From contig JAFDZS010000020.1 of NCBI GenBank assembly GCA_018266775.1, positions 62,001 through 126,000 on the forward strand: a stretch of DNA of 64,000 nucleotides, given 5' to 3'. Shown here in pieces: positions 1 through 9,323 of the stretch (the stretch's first letter is position 1; every line of letters begins with the position of its first letter). The position numbers were made by a program, and so were the translations under genes. The DNA is from Bacteroidota bacterium (GTDB lineage Bacteria > Bacteroidota > Bacteroidia > Chitinophagales > Chitinophagaceae). The notes under the pieces were generated by a model. It searched no databases, had not been told where the DNA came from, and saw only the letters and a list, made by a program, of their open reading frames with translations.

Positions 1-814
1 TTGCCGCCCTGAATTTCGCCACTTCTTCAAATAAATTATTGTGGGCATTAAAAAAGAAAGAAAGGCGTTTGCCAAACACATTAATGTCTAAACCTTTTTC
101 CAGTGCCGCTTTCACGTAGGCCTTTCCGTTACTTAATGTAAAAGCAATTTCCTGTACAGCAGAACTGCCTGCTTCGCGGATGTGGTAACCGGAAATGGAA
201 ATGGTATTCCACTTGGGTACTTCGGCTGCACACCATTCAAAAATATCGGTGATGATACGCATAGAGGCTTTTGGAGGGTAGATGTAAGTACCTCTTGCAG
301 CATATTCTTTTAAAATATCGTTTTGTATGGTGCCGGTTATTTTTTTAAAATCCCTTCCTGTTTTTTTTGCCAGTGCCACATATAATGCCAGCAGTATAAA
401 ACCGGATGCATTGATGGTCATTGAGGTGGATACTTCCTCCAGGTTGATGCCTTTAAATAAGATCTCCATATCTTCCAGGCTGTCGATAGCCACGCCTACT
501 TTGCCCACTTCTCCATCGGCAAGGGGATGATCGCTGTCGTAACCAATTTGTGTAGGCAGGTCAAAAGCCACACTCAATCCGCTTACGCCTTGAGACAACA
601 GGTAATGATATCTTTTATTGCTTTCTTCTGCGGTGGAAAAACCAGCATACTGGCGCATGGTCCAGAGTTTGCCACGGTACATGTCTGGTTGTACGCCACG
701 GGTAAAAGGAAAAGCACCGGGCTGTTCATTCATAGGAGCAGTAACATCTCCCGGCTGATACACTTCTTTAATTTCTATTCCTGAATCTGTTTGTATCTTT
801 TTATCATCACCCAT
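1..814 (-). CDS. Acyl-CoA mutase large subunit, methylmalonyl-CoA mutase family (3' end outside window)
   Basis: The first 271 codons read through the N-terminal substrate-binding TIM barrel of a B12-dependent acyl-CoA mutase. Family signatures seen are RGVQPDMYRGKLWTMRQYAG, the SVAFDLPTQIGYDSDHP segment, the SMTINASG stretch and SFFFNAHNNLFEEVAKFRA at the window edge. The enzyme interconverts methylmalonyl-CoA and succinyl-CoA or a similar pair in branched-chain and propionate metabolism. The start beginning MGDDKKIQTDSGIEI lacks the long N-terminal extension of fused mutases, which suggests a barrel-only large subunit with a separate B12-binding subunit (inference). The gene follows the small membrane-protein gene after 20 bases and is probably co-transcribed. 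The exact acyl substrate cannot be told. Confidence 0.9.
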   Translation of the reverse strand, partial: MGDDKKIQTDSGIEIKEVYQPGDVTAPMNEQPGAFPFTRGVQPDMYRGKLWTMRQYAGFSTAEESNKRYHYLLSQGVSGLSVAFDLPTQIGYDSDHPLADGEVGKVGVAIDSLEDMEILFKGINLEEVSTSMTINASGFILLALYVALAKKTGRDFKKITGTIQNDILKEYAARGTYIYPPKASMRIITDIFEWCAAEVPKWNTISISGYHIREAGSSAVQEIAFTLSNGKAYVKAALEKGLDINVFGKRLSFFFNAHNNLFEEVAKFRAA

Positions 815-834
815 AGCAGCAAATGTTGATTTGG

Positions 835-1356
835 TTATTTGAGAATTTTCTGTGCTTCATATTGCAGCGCTTCCAATACTATTTTGTTGATCTCTGCATT
901 GGGTGTCATGGAGTATTCCAGCAACGATTTACTCAGGTCCATTGCAGAGGCCGTATTGGGCAATGCAGCAGCCACCTGGTTAATGATAAAAATATTCTGG
1001 TCACGTAATTTGGTTACTGCTTTCCATAGTTCTGGTGTTACATAAATTTGCTGGCTTACATTGTATTCATATTCACTGTTCAATGTTTGTATGAGCGATA
1101 CCTGCATTTGGCGGGCAGATTCATCTTCTGTATGCAAGCGGGATACAAGATTTTTTAACCCGGCACGCTCGGCATATAATGTGAGCCTTTCGTAAGCCTG
1201 CAGTTTCAGTTTAATGGTTTCATTGTTGATGCCCAAACGTTCCTTCAGTTCGTCTTTCATGCCTTTAAATTCTGCCAGCAACCAGGCTATGGCAATGAAA
1301 AACATGAACGTGCCTGCTATTTGAATATCCGCAGCGGTGAGATCCAGTAAATACAT
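835..1356 (-). CDS. Conserved small membrane-anchored protein of unknown function
   Basis: This 173-residue protein has one hydrophobic segment near residues 9-27 (IQIAGTFMFFIAIAWLLAEF). A soluble, mostly helical and charged domain follows (KGMKDELKERLGINNETIKLKLQAYERL). There is no lipobox and no clear signal cleavage site, so it is probably an N-terminally anchored protein. It sits directly upstream of the acyl-CoA mutase gene on the same strand with a 20-base gap, which suggests one transcript. I recognise this only as a type of uncharacterised Bacteroidota protein and assign no function. Confidence 0.8.
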   Translation of the reverse strand: MYLLDLTAADIQIAGTFMFFIAIAWLLAEFKGMKDELKERLGINNETIKLKLQAYERLTLYAERAGLKNLVSRLHTEDESARQMQVSLIQTLNSEYEYNVSQQIYVTPELWKAVTKLRDQNIFIINQVAAALPNTASAMDLSKSLLEYSMTPNAEINKIVLEALQYEAQKILK

Positions 1357-1425
1357 AACGGTTTATTGTACAACAAAAATAAGGCAAAGGGGGTGTAAAT
1401 ATTCCAGCTTTCGAAAAAGCAGGTA

Positions 1426-1456
1426 TTGACGCAGGTGCAATTTGTTTTTACCTTTG
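1426..1456 (+). promoter_or_regulatory. Bacteroidota-type promoter for the A-type Fe-S carrier gene
   Basis: TTG at 1426-1428, a 20-base spacer and TACCTTTG at 1449-1456 match the Bacteroidota sigma-factor consensus (TTG, about 19-21 bases, TAnnTTTG). The ATG follows 16 bases after the element, so the leader is very short. Confidence 0.7.
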
Positions 1457-1472
1457 TATAAATTATTCTGAT

Positions 1473-1817
1473 ATGGAAACAACGATCACAGCACCGGTTT
1501 CTTTTACACCCCATGCCGTTGCTGAAATTAAAAGGTTAATGAATGAGAACAGTTCCGGTGAGAACCAATATCTGCGGGTGGGGGTGAAGGGCGGCGGTTG
1601 CAGCGGTATGACTTATGTACTCGGCTTTGATAATAAGACGGAAAAAGATAACCAATTTGATATTGAAGGTATTCCCTGCGTAATGGAAAAATCGCATGGC
1701 ATTTATCTCATGGGTATGGAAGTGGACTGGCAGGATGGGCTGAATTCAAGGGGATTTACTTTTAATAATCCCAATGCCAGTAAAACCTGTGGTTGTGGTA
1801 CCAGCTTTGCCGTGTAA
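1473..1817 (+). CDS. A-type iron-sulfur cluster carrier (HesB/IscA/ErpA/SufA family)
   Basis: The 114-residue protein is of normal length for A-type carriers, which accept Fe-S clusters from the assembly scaffold and hand them to apoproteins in the cytoplasm. The three conserved cluster-binding cysteines are present: one in GVKGGGCSGMTY (around residue 42) and two in the C-terminal KTCGCGTSFAV. The N-terminal segment SFTPHAVAEIKRLM is also typical. A well-formed promoter lies just upstream, and a strong bidirectional terminator separates the gene from convergent secDF. The isc, suf and erp subtypes cannot be told apart here because no other Fe-S assembly genes are nearby. Confidence 0.93.
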   Translation: METTITAPVSFTPHAVAEIKRLMNENSSGENQYLRVGVKGGGCSGMTYVLGFDNKTEKDNQFDIEGIPCVMEKSHGIYLMGMEVDWQDGLNSRGFTFNNPNASKTCGCGTSFAV

Positions 1818-1850
1818 TTTCGAGCTCCGGCTTGAAACCAATATCAACTT

Positions 1851-1899
1851 TGCGTCGGAGACGCAGAACCAAATCATCCTCGTCAGAGACGAAGACGAG
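1851..1899. repeat. Paired short palindromes, CTCGTC/GACGAG repeat family
   Basis: Two adjacent inverted repeats lie between the Fe-S carrier stop and the terminator: TGCGTC-gga-GACGCA (1851-1865) and CTCGTC-9 bases-GACGAG (1879-1899). The second is nearly the reverse complement of a motif at 29217-29243, so this is a dispersed intergenic family. Confidence 0.6.
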
Positions 1900-1901
1900 A
1901 T

Positions 1902-1938
1902 AAAAAAAATCCCGGTTATTCAACCGGGATTTTTTTTA
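1902..1938. terminator. Bidirectional intrinsic terminator
   Basis: A perfect 9-bp stem (ATCCCGGTT / AACCGGGAT, loop ATTC) is flanked by an A-run on the left and a T-run on the right. It can end both the Fe-S carrier gene on + and, read from the other side, secDF on -. Confidence 0.9.
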
Positions 1939-1953
1939 TAGCACTAAATCTGA

Positions 1954-4929
1954 TTATACTTTTTTCGCTACTGCTTTCTCTTCATGATGTGTGCTGATCA
2001 ATTCAGCCTCTCCCAGTGGTTTATCTTTTGCAAAATCAACCAGGATTGGTGCTGCAACAAAGATAGAGGAGTAAGTACCGGTGATCACACCAATCAGCAT
2101 TGCAAAGGCAAATCCTCTTGTTACTTCACCTCCAAAGATGAACAGGATCAACAGTGTCAGGAACACCGTTAATGAAGTCATAATGGTACGGCTCAATGTA
2201 TCATTGATCGCACGGTTGATGATAGAACCTTTCTGGTCGGCCTTGCTGCCTTTACTGTATTCCCTGATACGGTCAAATACAATCACCGTATCATTCATAC
2301 TGAAACCAATTACGGTAAGAACGGCAGCGATAAAATGCTGGTCAATCTCAAGCGGGAAAGGAACAATATTTTTGAAGAACGAGAATACTGCTAAAGTTAC
2401 CAAAACGTCGTGCAGCAACGCAACGATTGTACCCATTGAATACCTCCAGTCGCGGAAACGAACGAAAATATAAATGAAGATGATCAGGATAGCAAAAACA
2501 GTGGCTTTTACCGCACCTTTCTTCAGATCCTCAGAAATGCTGGGCTGGATGGTGGTATAACTTTGAATAGAAGGTTTAACGGGATCCTGCTTCACAAAAT
2601 CTTCAAGCAGAAGGTTAGCAGGCAATACTTTTTTCAGGCCGGCAAACAGGTGCGCACGTACGGTGCTGTCAGCATTATCCTGGCCGATCAGGTACGAGGT
2701 GGTGATATCAAGTGTTCTGCTGTTACCAACAGTTTTAATTACCGGATAATCCCCGGCAAAAGCATTTTTCAGGTCATCACGGATATCATCGTTCTTTACT
2801 TCCCTGTCAAATCTTACGGTATAACTGCGTCCTCCTTTAAATTCAACACCTTCATGGAAGCCATTGAAGAAAGCGCCAATACCCGCTAACAATACTACTA
2901 CAGAAATACCGTACGCAACTTTGCGGTATTCAATGAATTTAAAGTTGGCATGTTTGAAAATGCGCTTTGAAATTCCGGTGAAATAATTAAAGTGGCGTTG
3001 TTTATTGGTCCATACATCGGTAATCAATCTTGAAACAAGGATACCGCAGAACAGCGACAATACGATACCCAACATCTGTGTGGTGGCAAAACCTAATACA
3101 GGGCCCAAACCAAAGAAGAACAGGATCATTGCCGTCAGGAACGTGGTTACGTGAGCATCCAGTACAGGAGCCAATGAACGGCGGTAACCATCGTTAACTG
3201 ACTGCTGATAAGATTTACCCTTGGTAAGTTCTTCTTTAATCCTTTCGAAGATGATTACGTTAGTGTCCACCGCCATACCGATTGTCAAAACCAAACCTGC
3301 AATACCTGCAGCGGTTAAGGTTGCACCAAATGCGGTAAGTGTACCAATCGTAAACAATAAGTTCAGGATAAGTGCAATGTTGGCAATCCAGCCTGCTGTA
3401 TTATAATATACCAGCATTAACAGGAATATTACGAGGAATGAAATACCAAAAGACCACATACCGCCGGTAATAGATTTTTCACCTAATGTGGCACCCACCA
3501 CCTGGTCTGCTACAATTTTTGCAGGTGTACTTACTTTACCGGAGTTAAGGGTGTTGGTAAGATCGGTAACATCATCAGCAGTCATGCTGCCGGATATGAT
3601 AGATGTTCCGTCTGTAATAGCATTAATAACATTAGGGGCAGAATACACAATATCATCAAGTGCAATGGCAATCGGGCGGCCAACATTTTTCTCTGTCAGT
3701 TTTGCCCATACACCCCTTCCGTAAGAAGTCATGATTAATCTTACTGCGGGCTTTCCGTTCTGGTCATAATCAAATGCGGCGTTATCAATGGCATCACCTT
3801 CAATGGGTGCAGCTTCAGAACCTGGAACAGTTTTAACTGCATATACAGGGAAGTAGCGGAGGGTTCCTTTGTCGTCAGATTTTTCTTCGTTGCCCAATAA
3901 AAATTTAATATTGGGAGGGAAAGCACTTTTTACCACTTCATTATTAACATACCTGAAGAATGTGGCAGTATCTTTTGCCAATAACGTACCAATAGCACTG
4001 GGAAAAGTCTGTCTTGCAAAAAGTAATTTAGCCAATACGTTCGCATTCTGTTCAGACTTGGCACTGTCAATGGGTTTAGTTTTGTTAGTATCCACAGTAC
4101 TAATTCCATTTAAATAACCCTGCAATGCAACATCTGCTGCATTGATTGACTGAGTTAACTCGTTACCCATATACACTTCCCAAAACTGCAGGTGCGCTGA
4201 AGCTGATAATAATTTTTTAACCCTGTCAGGATTTTCCACCCCGGCAAGTTCAACGGTAATGATACCCCTGTTTTCATCGAAATTAATATTGGGCTGTGCC
4301 ACACCAAATTTATCAATACGCTTCAGCAGTATCTTATACGTTTCCTGGATGGCGCTTTTTGCTTTTACAGAAAGCTTCTCTGCCACCTGGTCGTCATTGT
4401 CCGATATTTTTATATCCTTACCCTGGCCAGCAAATAAACCAGACAGTTTATTGGCACCGTTTTGTGCGATGTAGGCTTTCTTGAACAGGGTAATAAAATC
4501 AGTATTGCTTTGCGTTTTTTCAATATGTGCTGTGTTAACCGCTCTCAAAAGTGGGGAGTCTTTTGGATTATTACTTAATGAAACCACAAGGTCATCAAGA
4601 CTAACGTCCATGGTTACACTTAAACCGCCCTGTAAGTCAAGGCCGAGGTTTAATTCCTGTTCTTTACATTTTTGGTAAGTAGTTCCCACAACAGGAAAAA
4701 TAGATTTGTCCCTGGTGGCATTGAGAATACTGTCCTTTACATTCTTAACAGCAGCTTTGTAAGCATCGCTGATGGCAGCAAGATTGGGAGCATCCCTTTT
4801 TACAATACGTTCAGCCTGGCTTTTTACCCCATTTTCATAGCTGCGTACCACCCATGTGTACGACAGTTCCCATAGTGATATCAGGATCAAACTAATGGTA
4901 AAAAACCAAACCAGCCCTTTCAATTTCAT
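1954..4929 (-). CDS. secDF: Fused protein translocase subunits SecD and SecF
   Basis: The 991-residue protein joins both accessory subunits of the Sec translocon, which use the proton gradient to complete export of proteins across the inner membrane. An N-terminal membrane segment (residues 7-27) is followed by the SecD signature LGLDLQGG at 95-102, the large periplasmic region, and membrane segments ending in VDTNVIIFERIKEEL. A second half starts near residue 650 (YRKVAYGISVVVLLAGIGAFF region) and carries the SecF signature FSMNDTVIVFDRIREYSKG. Single-chain SecDF of about 1,000 residues is usual in Bacteroidota. It is convergent with the Fe-S carrier gene and divergent from the serine hydrolase gene. 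Confidence 0.97.
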   Translation of the reverse strand: MKLKGLVWFFTISLILISLWELSYTWVVRSYENGVKSQAERIVKRDAPNLAAISDAYKAAVKNVKDSILNATRDKSIFPVVGTTYQKCKEQELNLGLDLQGGLSVTMDVSLDDLVVSLSNNPKDSPLLRAVNTAHIEKTQSNTDFITLFKKAYIAQNGANKLSGLFAGQGKDIKISDNDDQVAEKLSVKAKSAIQETYKILLKRIDKFGVAQPNINFDENRGIITVELAGVENPDRVKKLLSASAHLQFWEVYMGNELTQSINAADVALQGYLNGISTVDTNKTKPIDSAKSEQNANVLAKLLFARQTFPSAIGTLLAKDTATFFRYVNNEVVKSAFPPNIKFLLGNEEKSDDKGTLRYFPVYAVKTVPGSEAAPIEGDAIDNAAFDYDQNGKPAVRLIMTSYGRGVWAKLTEKNVGRPIAIALDDIVYSAPNVINAITDGTSIISGSMTADDVTDLTNTLNSGKVSTPAKIVADQVVGATLGEKSITGGMWSFGISFLVIFLLMLVYYNTAGWIANIALILNLLFTIGTLTAFGATLTAAGIAGLVLTIGMAVDTNVIIFERIKEELTKGKSYQQSVNDGYRRSLAPVLDAHVTTFLTAMILFFFGLGPVLGFATTQMLGIVLSLFCGILVSRLITDVWTNKQRHFNYFTGISKRIFKHANFKFIEYRKVAYGISVVVLLAGIGAFFNGFHEGVEFKGGRSYTVRFDREVKNDDIRDDLKNAFAGDYPVIKTVGNSRTLDITTSYLIGQDNADSTVRAHLFAGLKKVLPANLLLEDFVKQDPVKPSIQSYTTIQPSISEDLKKGAVKATVFAILIIFIYIFVRFRDWRYSMGTIVALLHDVLVTLAVFSFFKNIVPFPLEIDQHFIAAVLTVIGFSMNDTVIVFDRIREYSKGSKADQKGSIINRAINDTLSRTIMTSLTVFLTLLILFIFGGEVTRGFAFAMLIGVITGTYSSIFVAAPILVDFAKDKPLGEAELISTHHEEKAVAKKV

Positions 4930-4976
4930 AATAGTAAACTTTTTTAATAGCTATTGCTTCAGTTTTTAGAAGTGTG

Positions 4977-4984
4977 CAAAGATA
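4977..4984 (-). promoter_or_regulatory. Probable -7 element for secDF
   Basis: On the minus strand this reads TATCTTTG, a full TAnnTTTG match 47 bases before the secDF start. No good TTG is seen at the expected distance, so support is moderate. Confidence 0.45.
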
Positions 4985-5048
4985 GGGGAAAAACCGATTG
5001 AACTCTACTGCGGCATAATTTTAGAATTTTACTCATTTTGCACTTTAA

Positions 5049-6410
5049 ATGCACATTATGCGGCTATTCAGAATTCCGGGCTTTTTTCTGCTTTCTTTTT
5101 TGTTCTTTTTGTACGCCTGTTCTACCACTAAGAAGGTTGTACCTGTTACTGTATCAGCTGTGGATACACCTGTGGCTAAAATATTCATGCAGCCCATTAC
5201 CAGTACAAGCACAGATTCAGCTAAAAATGATGAATTCCTGGTTCAATTGCTGCAACAATATCCCGCTTATTTCGATTCTGTATTGGCGCATAAAAAAGAC
5301 TGGAATGTACAGGTTATTTATACACAGGTTAACCGGAACGCCAGTGGCAAACCCCAACTGAACCATTATTATTTTAACGTAAACCCGCAGCAATATTTCT
5401 ATCCCGCATCCACAGTAAAATTTCCGGTAGCGCTGCTGGCTTTGCAGAAACTGAATGAATTAAATAATCCCGGCGTAAATAAAAATACGGCTATGATTAC
5501 TGGTGTTGCCACTGCTTCGCAAACACCCGTTTATAATGATCCCACAAGTCCGGATGGCCACCCCAGTATTGCCCAATATATTAAGAAAGTGCTGCTGGTG
5601 AGCGACAATGATGCTTTCAACAGGTTATATGAATTTTCAGGACAGGATTATATCAATTCGTCATTGCATAAAATGGGATATGGTGATGCGCAAATTTTAC
5701 ACCGGCTGCAAATTATGCTGCCTGAAAAAGAAAACAGGCAAACCAACCCCATAGATTTTTATTCTGGCGACAGCCTTATTTATCATCAACCGGCGCAAAA
5801 TAATACCGCTGTTTATGAAAAAAGAACAGACACAATGGGCAATGGGTATTATACGGGTGGGGTATTGATCAATGAGCCGATGAATTTTTCCAAAAAAAAC
5901 CGGATGGCATTGGAAGACCTGCACCGGATTTTGATCAGCCTGGTATTTCCTGAAGCGGTACCACCACGCCAGCGCTTCAACATTACTGACGATGACCGCA
6001 GGTTTGTTTTGAAACACATGAGTGAATTGCCTGCGGAAAGCAGTAATCCACCTTACAATGCCGATACTGCGCAATGGTGGCCGGCTTATTGCAAATTTTT
6101 GATGATGGGCAGTGAAAATAAAGCCTGGCCGCAAGGCATCCGGATATTTAATAAAACCGGTGATGCGTACGGGCAAATGGTGGATATTGCTTATGTTGCT
6201 GACTACGACAAAGGAGTGGAGTTCTTCCTGTCTGCCGTGATCTATTGTAACAGCGATGGAATTTTAAACGATGATAAATATGATTATTCAACCATCGGTC
6301 TGCCGTTTATGAAACACCTGGGGCAGGTGATTTATGATTATGAATTGAAAAGGAAAAAAATATATCCACCCGATCTTTCCGGATTACGCTTTACTTATGA
6401 CGGCAATTAA
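5049..6410 (+). CDS. Serine beta-lactamase-like hydrolase lipoprotein
   Basis: This 453-residue lipoprotein has a signal segment ending in LYAC (Cys24). The active-site motifs of the class A beta-lactamase / DD-peptidase fold appear in order: STVK at 121-124 (nucleophile Ser121, Lys124), SDN at 185-187, and a late KTG in NKTGDAYG. Such proteins act in the periplasm on beta-lactams or peptidoglycan-like peptides. At this length, about 160 residues longer than typical class A enzymes, hydrolysis of antibiotics is not assured. An alternative ATG at 5058 (MRLFRIPG) would still keep the signal peptide. It is transcribed divergently from secDF. Confidence 0.82.
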   Translation: MHIMRLFRIPGFFLLSFLFFLYACSTTKKVVPVTVSAVDTPVAKIFMQPITSTSTDSAKNDEFLVQLLQQYPAYFDSVLAHKKDWNVQVIYTQVNRNASGKPQLNHYYFNVNPQQYFYPASTVKFPVALLALQKLNELNNPGVNKNTAMITGVATASQTPVYNDPTSPDGHPSIAQYIKKVLLVSDNDAFNRLYEFSGQDYINSSLHKMGYGDAQILHRLQIMLPEKENRQTNPIDFYSGDSLIYHQPAQNNTAVYEKRTDTMGNGYYTGGVLINEPMNFSKKNRMALEDLHRILISLVFPEAVPPRQRFNITDDDRRFVLKHMSELPAESSNPPYNADTAQWWPAYCKFLMMGSENKAWPQGIRIFNKTGDAYGQMVDIAYVADYDKGVEFFLSAVIYCNSDGILNDDKYDYSTIGLPFMKHLGQVIYDYELKRKKIYPPDLSGLRFTYDGN

Positions 6411-6566
6411 GTATAATGAAAGCAATCAGCCTTCAATTTTTTCAGCCTAACCTAATTTTGTTTTCATGCAGAGAAGAATTGAATAACGATTTATATCATC
6501 CAAAAGCAATTACCAACATTTTGATTGGCGTTGTTTATAAAAAATATGATAAAGATTAGTGTTTGA

Positions 6567-6599
6567 TTGATTTTTTTTAACCGTTAATAAGTACTTTTG
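6567..6599 (+). promoter_or_regulatory. Promoter of the aminotransferase gene, very close to its start
   Basis: TACTTTTG at 6592-6599 matches TAnnTTTG; a TTG lies at 6567-6569 with a slightly long 22-base spacer. The ATG begins only 6 bases after the element, so the transcript is probably leaderless or nearly so. Confidence 0.6.
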
Positions 6600-6605
6600 C
6601 AGATT

Positions 6606-7796
6606 ATGCAACTATCAACACTTTTATCAAGATTTAATGAGCCAGAAACCCTTAAAATGGCCAAATTGGGAAGGGAATTAAGAGCAAAAGGAATTGACGT
6701 AATCGATCTCAGCCTCGGCGAACCAGACTTTGATACGCCTCAACATATTAAAGACGCCGCTATAAAAGCCATTAATGATAACTGGAGCCATTATACTCCC
6801 GTTGCTGGTTTTGCAGATTTGCGTGAAGCCATTTGTTTTAAATTAAAGCGGGACAATAATTTAGACTATAAACCAGAAAATATCATTACATCAACTGGTG
6901 CAAAACAAAGTTTGGCCAACGCCATTTATGCTGTAGTGGACAATGGCGATGAAGTCATCATACCCACACCGTATTGGGTAACCTACTCTGAATTAGTAAA
7001 AATGGCTGGCGGTAAAGTGGTACAGGTTCGTACAACACCGGAAAGTGGTTTTAAAATTTCCCCCCAACAACTGGATGCGGCTATCACCGGTAAAACAAAA
7101 TTGTTTATGTTTTCATCTCCCTGTAACCCATCGGGTGCAGTGTACAGCAAAGCAGAATTGAGTGCACTTGCTGAAGTGTTCAGGAAACATCCGGAGATTT
7201 ACATCATTGCAGATGAAATTTATGAATACATCAATTTTGTTGGCGGACATGAAAGCATTGCGCAGTTTGATGACCTGAAAGACCGCATCATTCTTATTAA
7301 TGGTTTAAGTAAAGGATTTGCAATGACCGGGTGGCGTTTGGGTTACATTGCCGCAAACACAGATATTGCCAAAGCCTGTGAAAAAATTCAGGGGCAGATG
7401 ACCAGTGCCACTTGTTCCATCACACAAAAAGCAGCTGTGGCCGCATTAACCGGCGATACCAAATCATCTATGGAGATGACAGCAGAGTTTACCAGGAGAA
7501 GGGCACGTGTATTGGAACTGATCAAAGACATTCCAGGTTTCAAATGTTTTGAACCAGAGGGCGCTTTTTATATTTTCCCTGATGTGTCTTATTACTATGG
7601 CAAGTCAGATGGTACAACAACTATAGGCAATGCGGCAGATTTTAGTATGTACCTGTTAAACACAGCGCACGTCTCTTCCGTAATGGGAGATGCATTTGGA
7701 GAACCCAATTGTGTTCGTTTTTCATTTGCCAACAGTATGGGCAATATTGAAAAAGCATGGGAAAGAATTAAACAGGCGTTGGCAAAATTAAAGTAA
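6606..7796 (+). CDS. Pyridoxal-phosphate aminotransferase, aspartate aminotransferase type (class I/II)
   Basis: The 396-residue protein matches the usual length for fold-type I aminotransferases that move an amino group between aspartate (or a related amino acid) and 2-oxoglutarate. Visible signatures are SLGEPDFDTP near the N-terminus, TTPYWV-type substrate-loop residues (IPTPYWVTYSELV), SPCNPSG, the ADEIYEYI strand with the cofactor-binding Asp, and the PLP lysine in NGLSKGFAMTGWRLGY. I chose the ATG at 6606 over an upstream in-frame TTG because the promoter element ends just before it. The gene converges on the next one with a 3-base gap and no visible terminator. Confidence 0.93.
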   Translation: MQLSTLLSRFNEPETLKMAKLGRELRAKGIDVIDLSLGEPDFDTPQHIKDAAIKAINDNWSHYTPVAGFADLREAICFKLKRDNNLDYKPENIITSTGAKQSLANAIYAVVDNGDEVIIPTPYWVTYSELVKMAGGKVVQVRTTPESGFKISPQQLDAAITGKTKLFMFSSPCNPSGAVYSKAELSALAEVFRKHPEIYIIADEIYEYINFVGGHESIAQFDDLKDRIILINGLSKGFAMTGWRLGYIAANTDIAKACEKIQGQMTSATCSITQKAAVAALTGDTKSSMEMTAEFTRRRARVLELIKDIPGFKCFEPEGAFYIFPDVSYYYGKSDGTTTIGNAADFSMYLLNTAHVSSVMGDAFGEPNCVRFSFANSMGNIEKAWERIKQALAKLK

Positions 7797-7799
7797 CAG

Positions 7800-8675
7800 T
7801 TACAGCAGGTAATTCTGCACGTACTGGCAAATGGTCCATAATATATTTTCATTGCTTGCTGATTGATTCAGCGGCAATGATTTATCAAACAGATTTTCTG
7901 TTTTTTTCTTCTTTGTATTTTTGGTGTAAGGTTCAATAATAACGCCGCTGGGGTTTACCACCCGGTTTGTGGGTAACAATATATTGGTAACCTGTGTTAC
8001 GGTTTGCCCGTTATCTTTTACATTAACATCAAGTGCATTGGTATTATCTCTGGTTTTTACGGCTGTATACGTTATTGTATTACCCTTTACATCAGTAACG
8101 GTTTCATTAACGATTAACCCAATTTTCCTGCCGTCCTGCATTATGATCTTGTCATTCACAATTACCACAGGCTGCGTACGGTCTCTTTCAGTTTGTTCAT
8201 TTAAAAAACGGTATTCATTCAGGTAATCCACATACTCTTTTACCTTTTGTTTCAATGCATAATTACCGGTGTAACCCAATTTGAAACGGCGCCAGGCTTT
8301 TCTGTCAACATTATTTCCGTTTAATAATTTATAATCTTTCAGCAACTGCGCCAGTTCAAGCGGAAAGGCCTGCCCTTCATGATACATGGCAAGTGTGTCA
8401 TTATCCACAGCATTAATCAGGTCATAATAAAAGAAGGGTTTTAATTCACGGATGGGGGCATCAAATTTCACCACCTTTGCTGCAAATAATAATTTTTTCT
8501 CCAGGCTGATGATATAAACATTATAATGCGGATCTGATTCATTGTCGATTTTTACAAAGTAGGCAACAGGTTTACTATCGAAGTAAATAACAGAATCGGA
8601 GAGGGTGATGTCCTGGGCTTTGGTATATAAACTGCAGCAGCATCCGAAAAGAATAAAAAGTAAAAATTGTTTCAT
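7800..8675 (-). CDS. Exported protein of unknown function
   Basis: The 291-residue protein starts with a signal peptide (MKQFLLFILFGCCCSLYTKA, cleavage probably before QD). The mature part alternates strand-like and charged segments, with a run containing VNDKIIMQDGRKIGLIVNE and a C-terminal half rich in Thr, Asn and Val. No enzymatic motif, lipobox or transmembrane barrel pattern is recognised. It ends 3 bases from the convergent aminotransferase stop codon, a tight tail-to-tail arrangement. Confidence 0.75.
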   Translation of the reverse strand: MKQFLLFILFGCCCSLYTKAQDITLSDSVIYFDSKPVAYFVKIDNESDPHYNVYIISLEKKLLFAAKVVKFDAPIRELKPFFYYDLINAVDNDTLAMYHEGQAFPLELAQLLKDYKLLNGNNVDRKAWRRFKLGYTGNYALKQKVKEYVDYLNEYRFLNEQTERDRTQPVVIVNDKIIMQDGRKIGLIVNETVTDVKGNTITYTAVKTRDNTNALDVNVKDNGQTVTQVTNILLPTNRVVNPSGVIIEPYTKNTKKKKTENLFDKSLPLNQSASNENILWTICQYVQNYLL

Positions 8676-8761
8676 GGTGAAAGAGATTTATACGAATATA
8701 AACAAATTAAAAGAGATCATCAATTGACGATGATCTCTTTTAACAGTCTCTTAGAAAAATT

Positions 8762-9217
8762 TTATTTGAAAGTAAAACGTGCTGAAAAACCAATTCCCGA
8801 TGCTTCAAATCCAATTTTGGAAACAAGGTTCAACTCCGGTTTCCAGTCGAGCGTTAAGTTAAGGGGAACCTTGTCAAATTTATAATCTAACCCAATGATG
8901 CCGGCTCCGCCAACATTTGTTGTACTGTTATTAAACCCCACATAACCACCAAAGCCAATCAACCACTGCAGGTTTTGTGTTGACAATGGTTTATGAATTT
9001 CGTACAAACCACAAAGGCCCACACCATCACCAAAACTTAATATGCCTTCAATGGCATTCTTATTCATGAAGTGCTTATACGTTACACCATTTTGAATAAC
9101 GGGAACTGATGAGCCGAGCCGGATACCTAATGCATCTTTATATCCATTAGTTTCCTGTGCTTTGCCGGCGAGGGAAAAACTTAGTGCAATGATGATTGCT
9201 GCGATTATTTTTTTCAT
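8762..9217 (-). CDS. Small outer-membrane beta-barrel-like protein
   Basis: The 151-residue protein has a clear signal peptide (MKKIIAAIIIALSFSLAGKA, then QE). The mature part of about 130 residues alternates Gly-rich hydrophobic strands with short turns: ALGIRLGSSVPVIQ, LIGFGGYVGFNNS, GIIGLDYKF, and a last strand GIGFSARFTFK ending in aromatic-basic residues as barrels often do. It is probably an eight-stranded outer-membrane protein of unknown role. It lies downstream of the repeat element at 9.3 kb and 86 bases upstream of the exported unknown on the same strand. Confidence 0.75.
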   Translation of the reverse strand: MKKIIAAIIIALSFSLAGKAQETNGYKDALGIRLGSSVPVIQNGVTYKHFMNKNAIEGILSFGDGVGLCGLYEIHKPLSTQNLQWLIGFGGYVGFNNSTTNVGGAGIIGLDYKFDKVPLNLTLDWKPELNLVSKIGFEASGIGFSARFTFK

Positions 9218-9323
9218 GACTGGAAATTTTTATTGGTGGATAAACTAAAATAATGCCAGTGTACAACAACACTGCAGCAGAAACGAAGCAAAGTCATAAA
9301 TTGATGTTAAGGAATTTGTAAAT

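Noticed and set aside
3741..4678. Several plus- and minus-strand frames of 60-80 codons within secDF
   Set aside because: They lie inside a well-supported 991-codon gene and have no signals of their own.
5049..6410. A true class A beta-lactamase
   Set aside because: The STVK, SDN and KTG motifs are present, but the protein is a 453-residue lipoprotein, much longer than class A enzymes, so antibiotic hydrolysis is not claimed.
6597..6605. TTG start codons at several genes (6597, 13781, 34141, 34920, 51409, 57484)
   Set aside because: In each case an ATG a few codons downstream fits the family N-terminus or the promoter position better.
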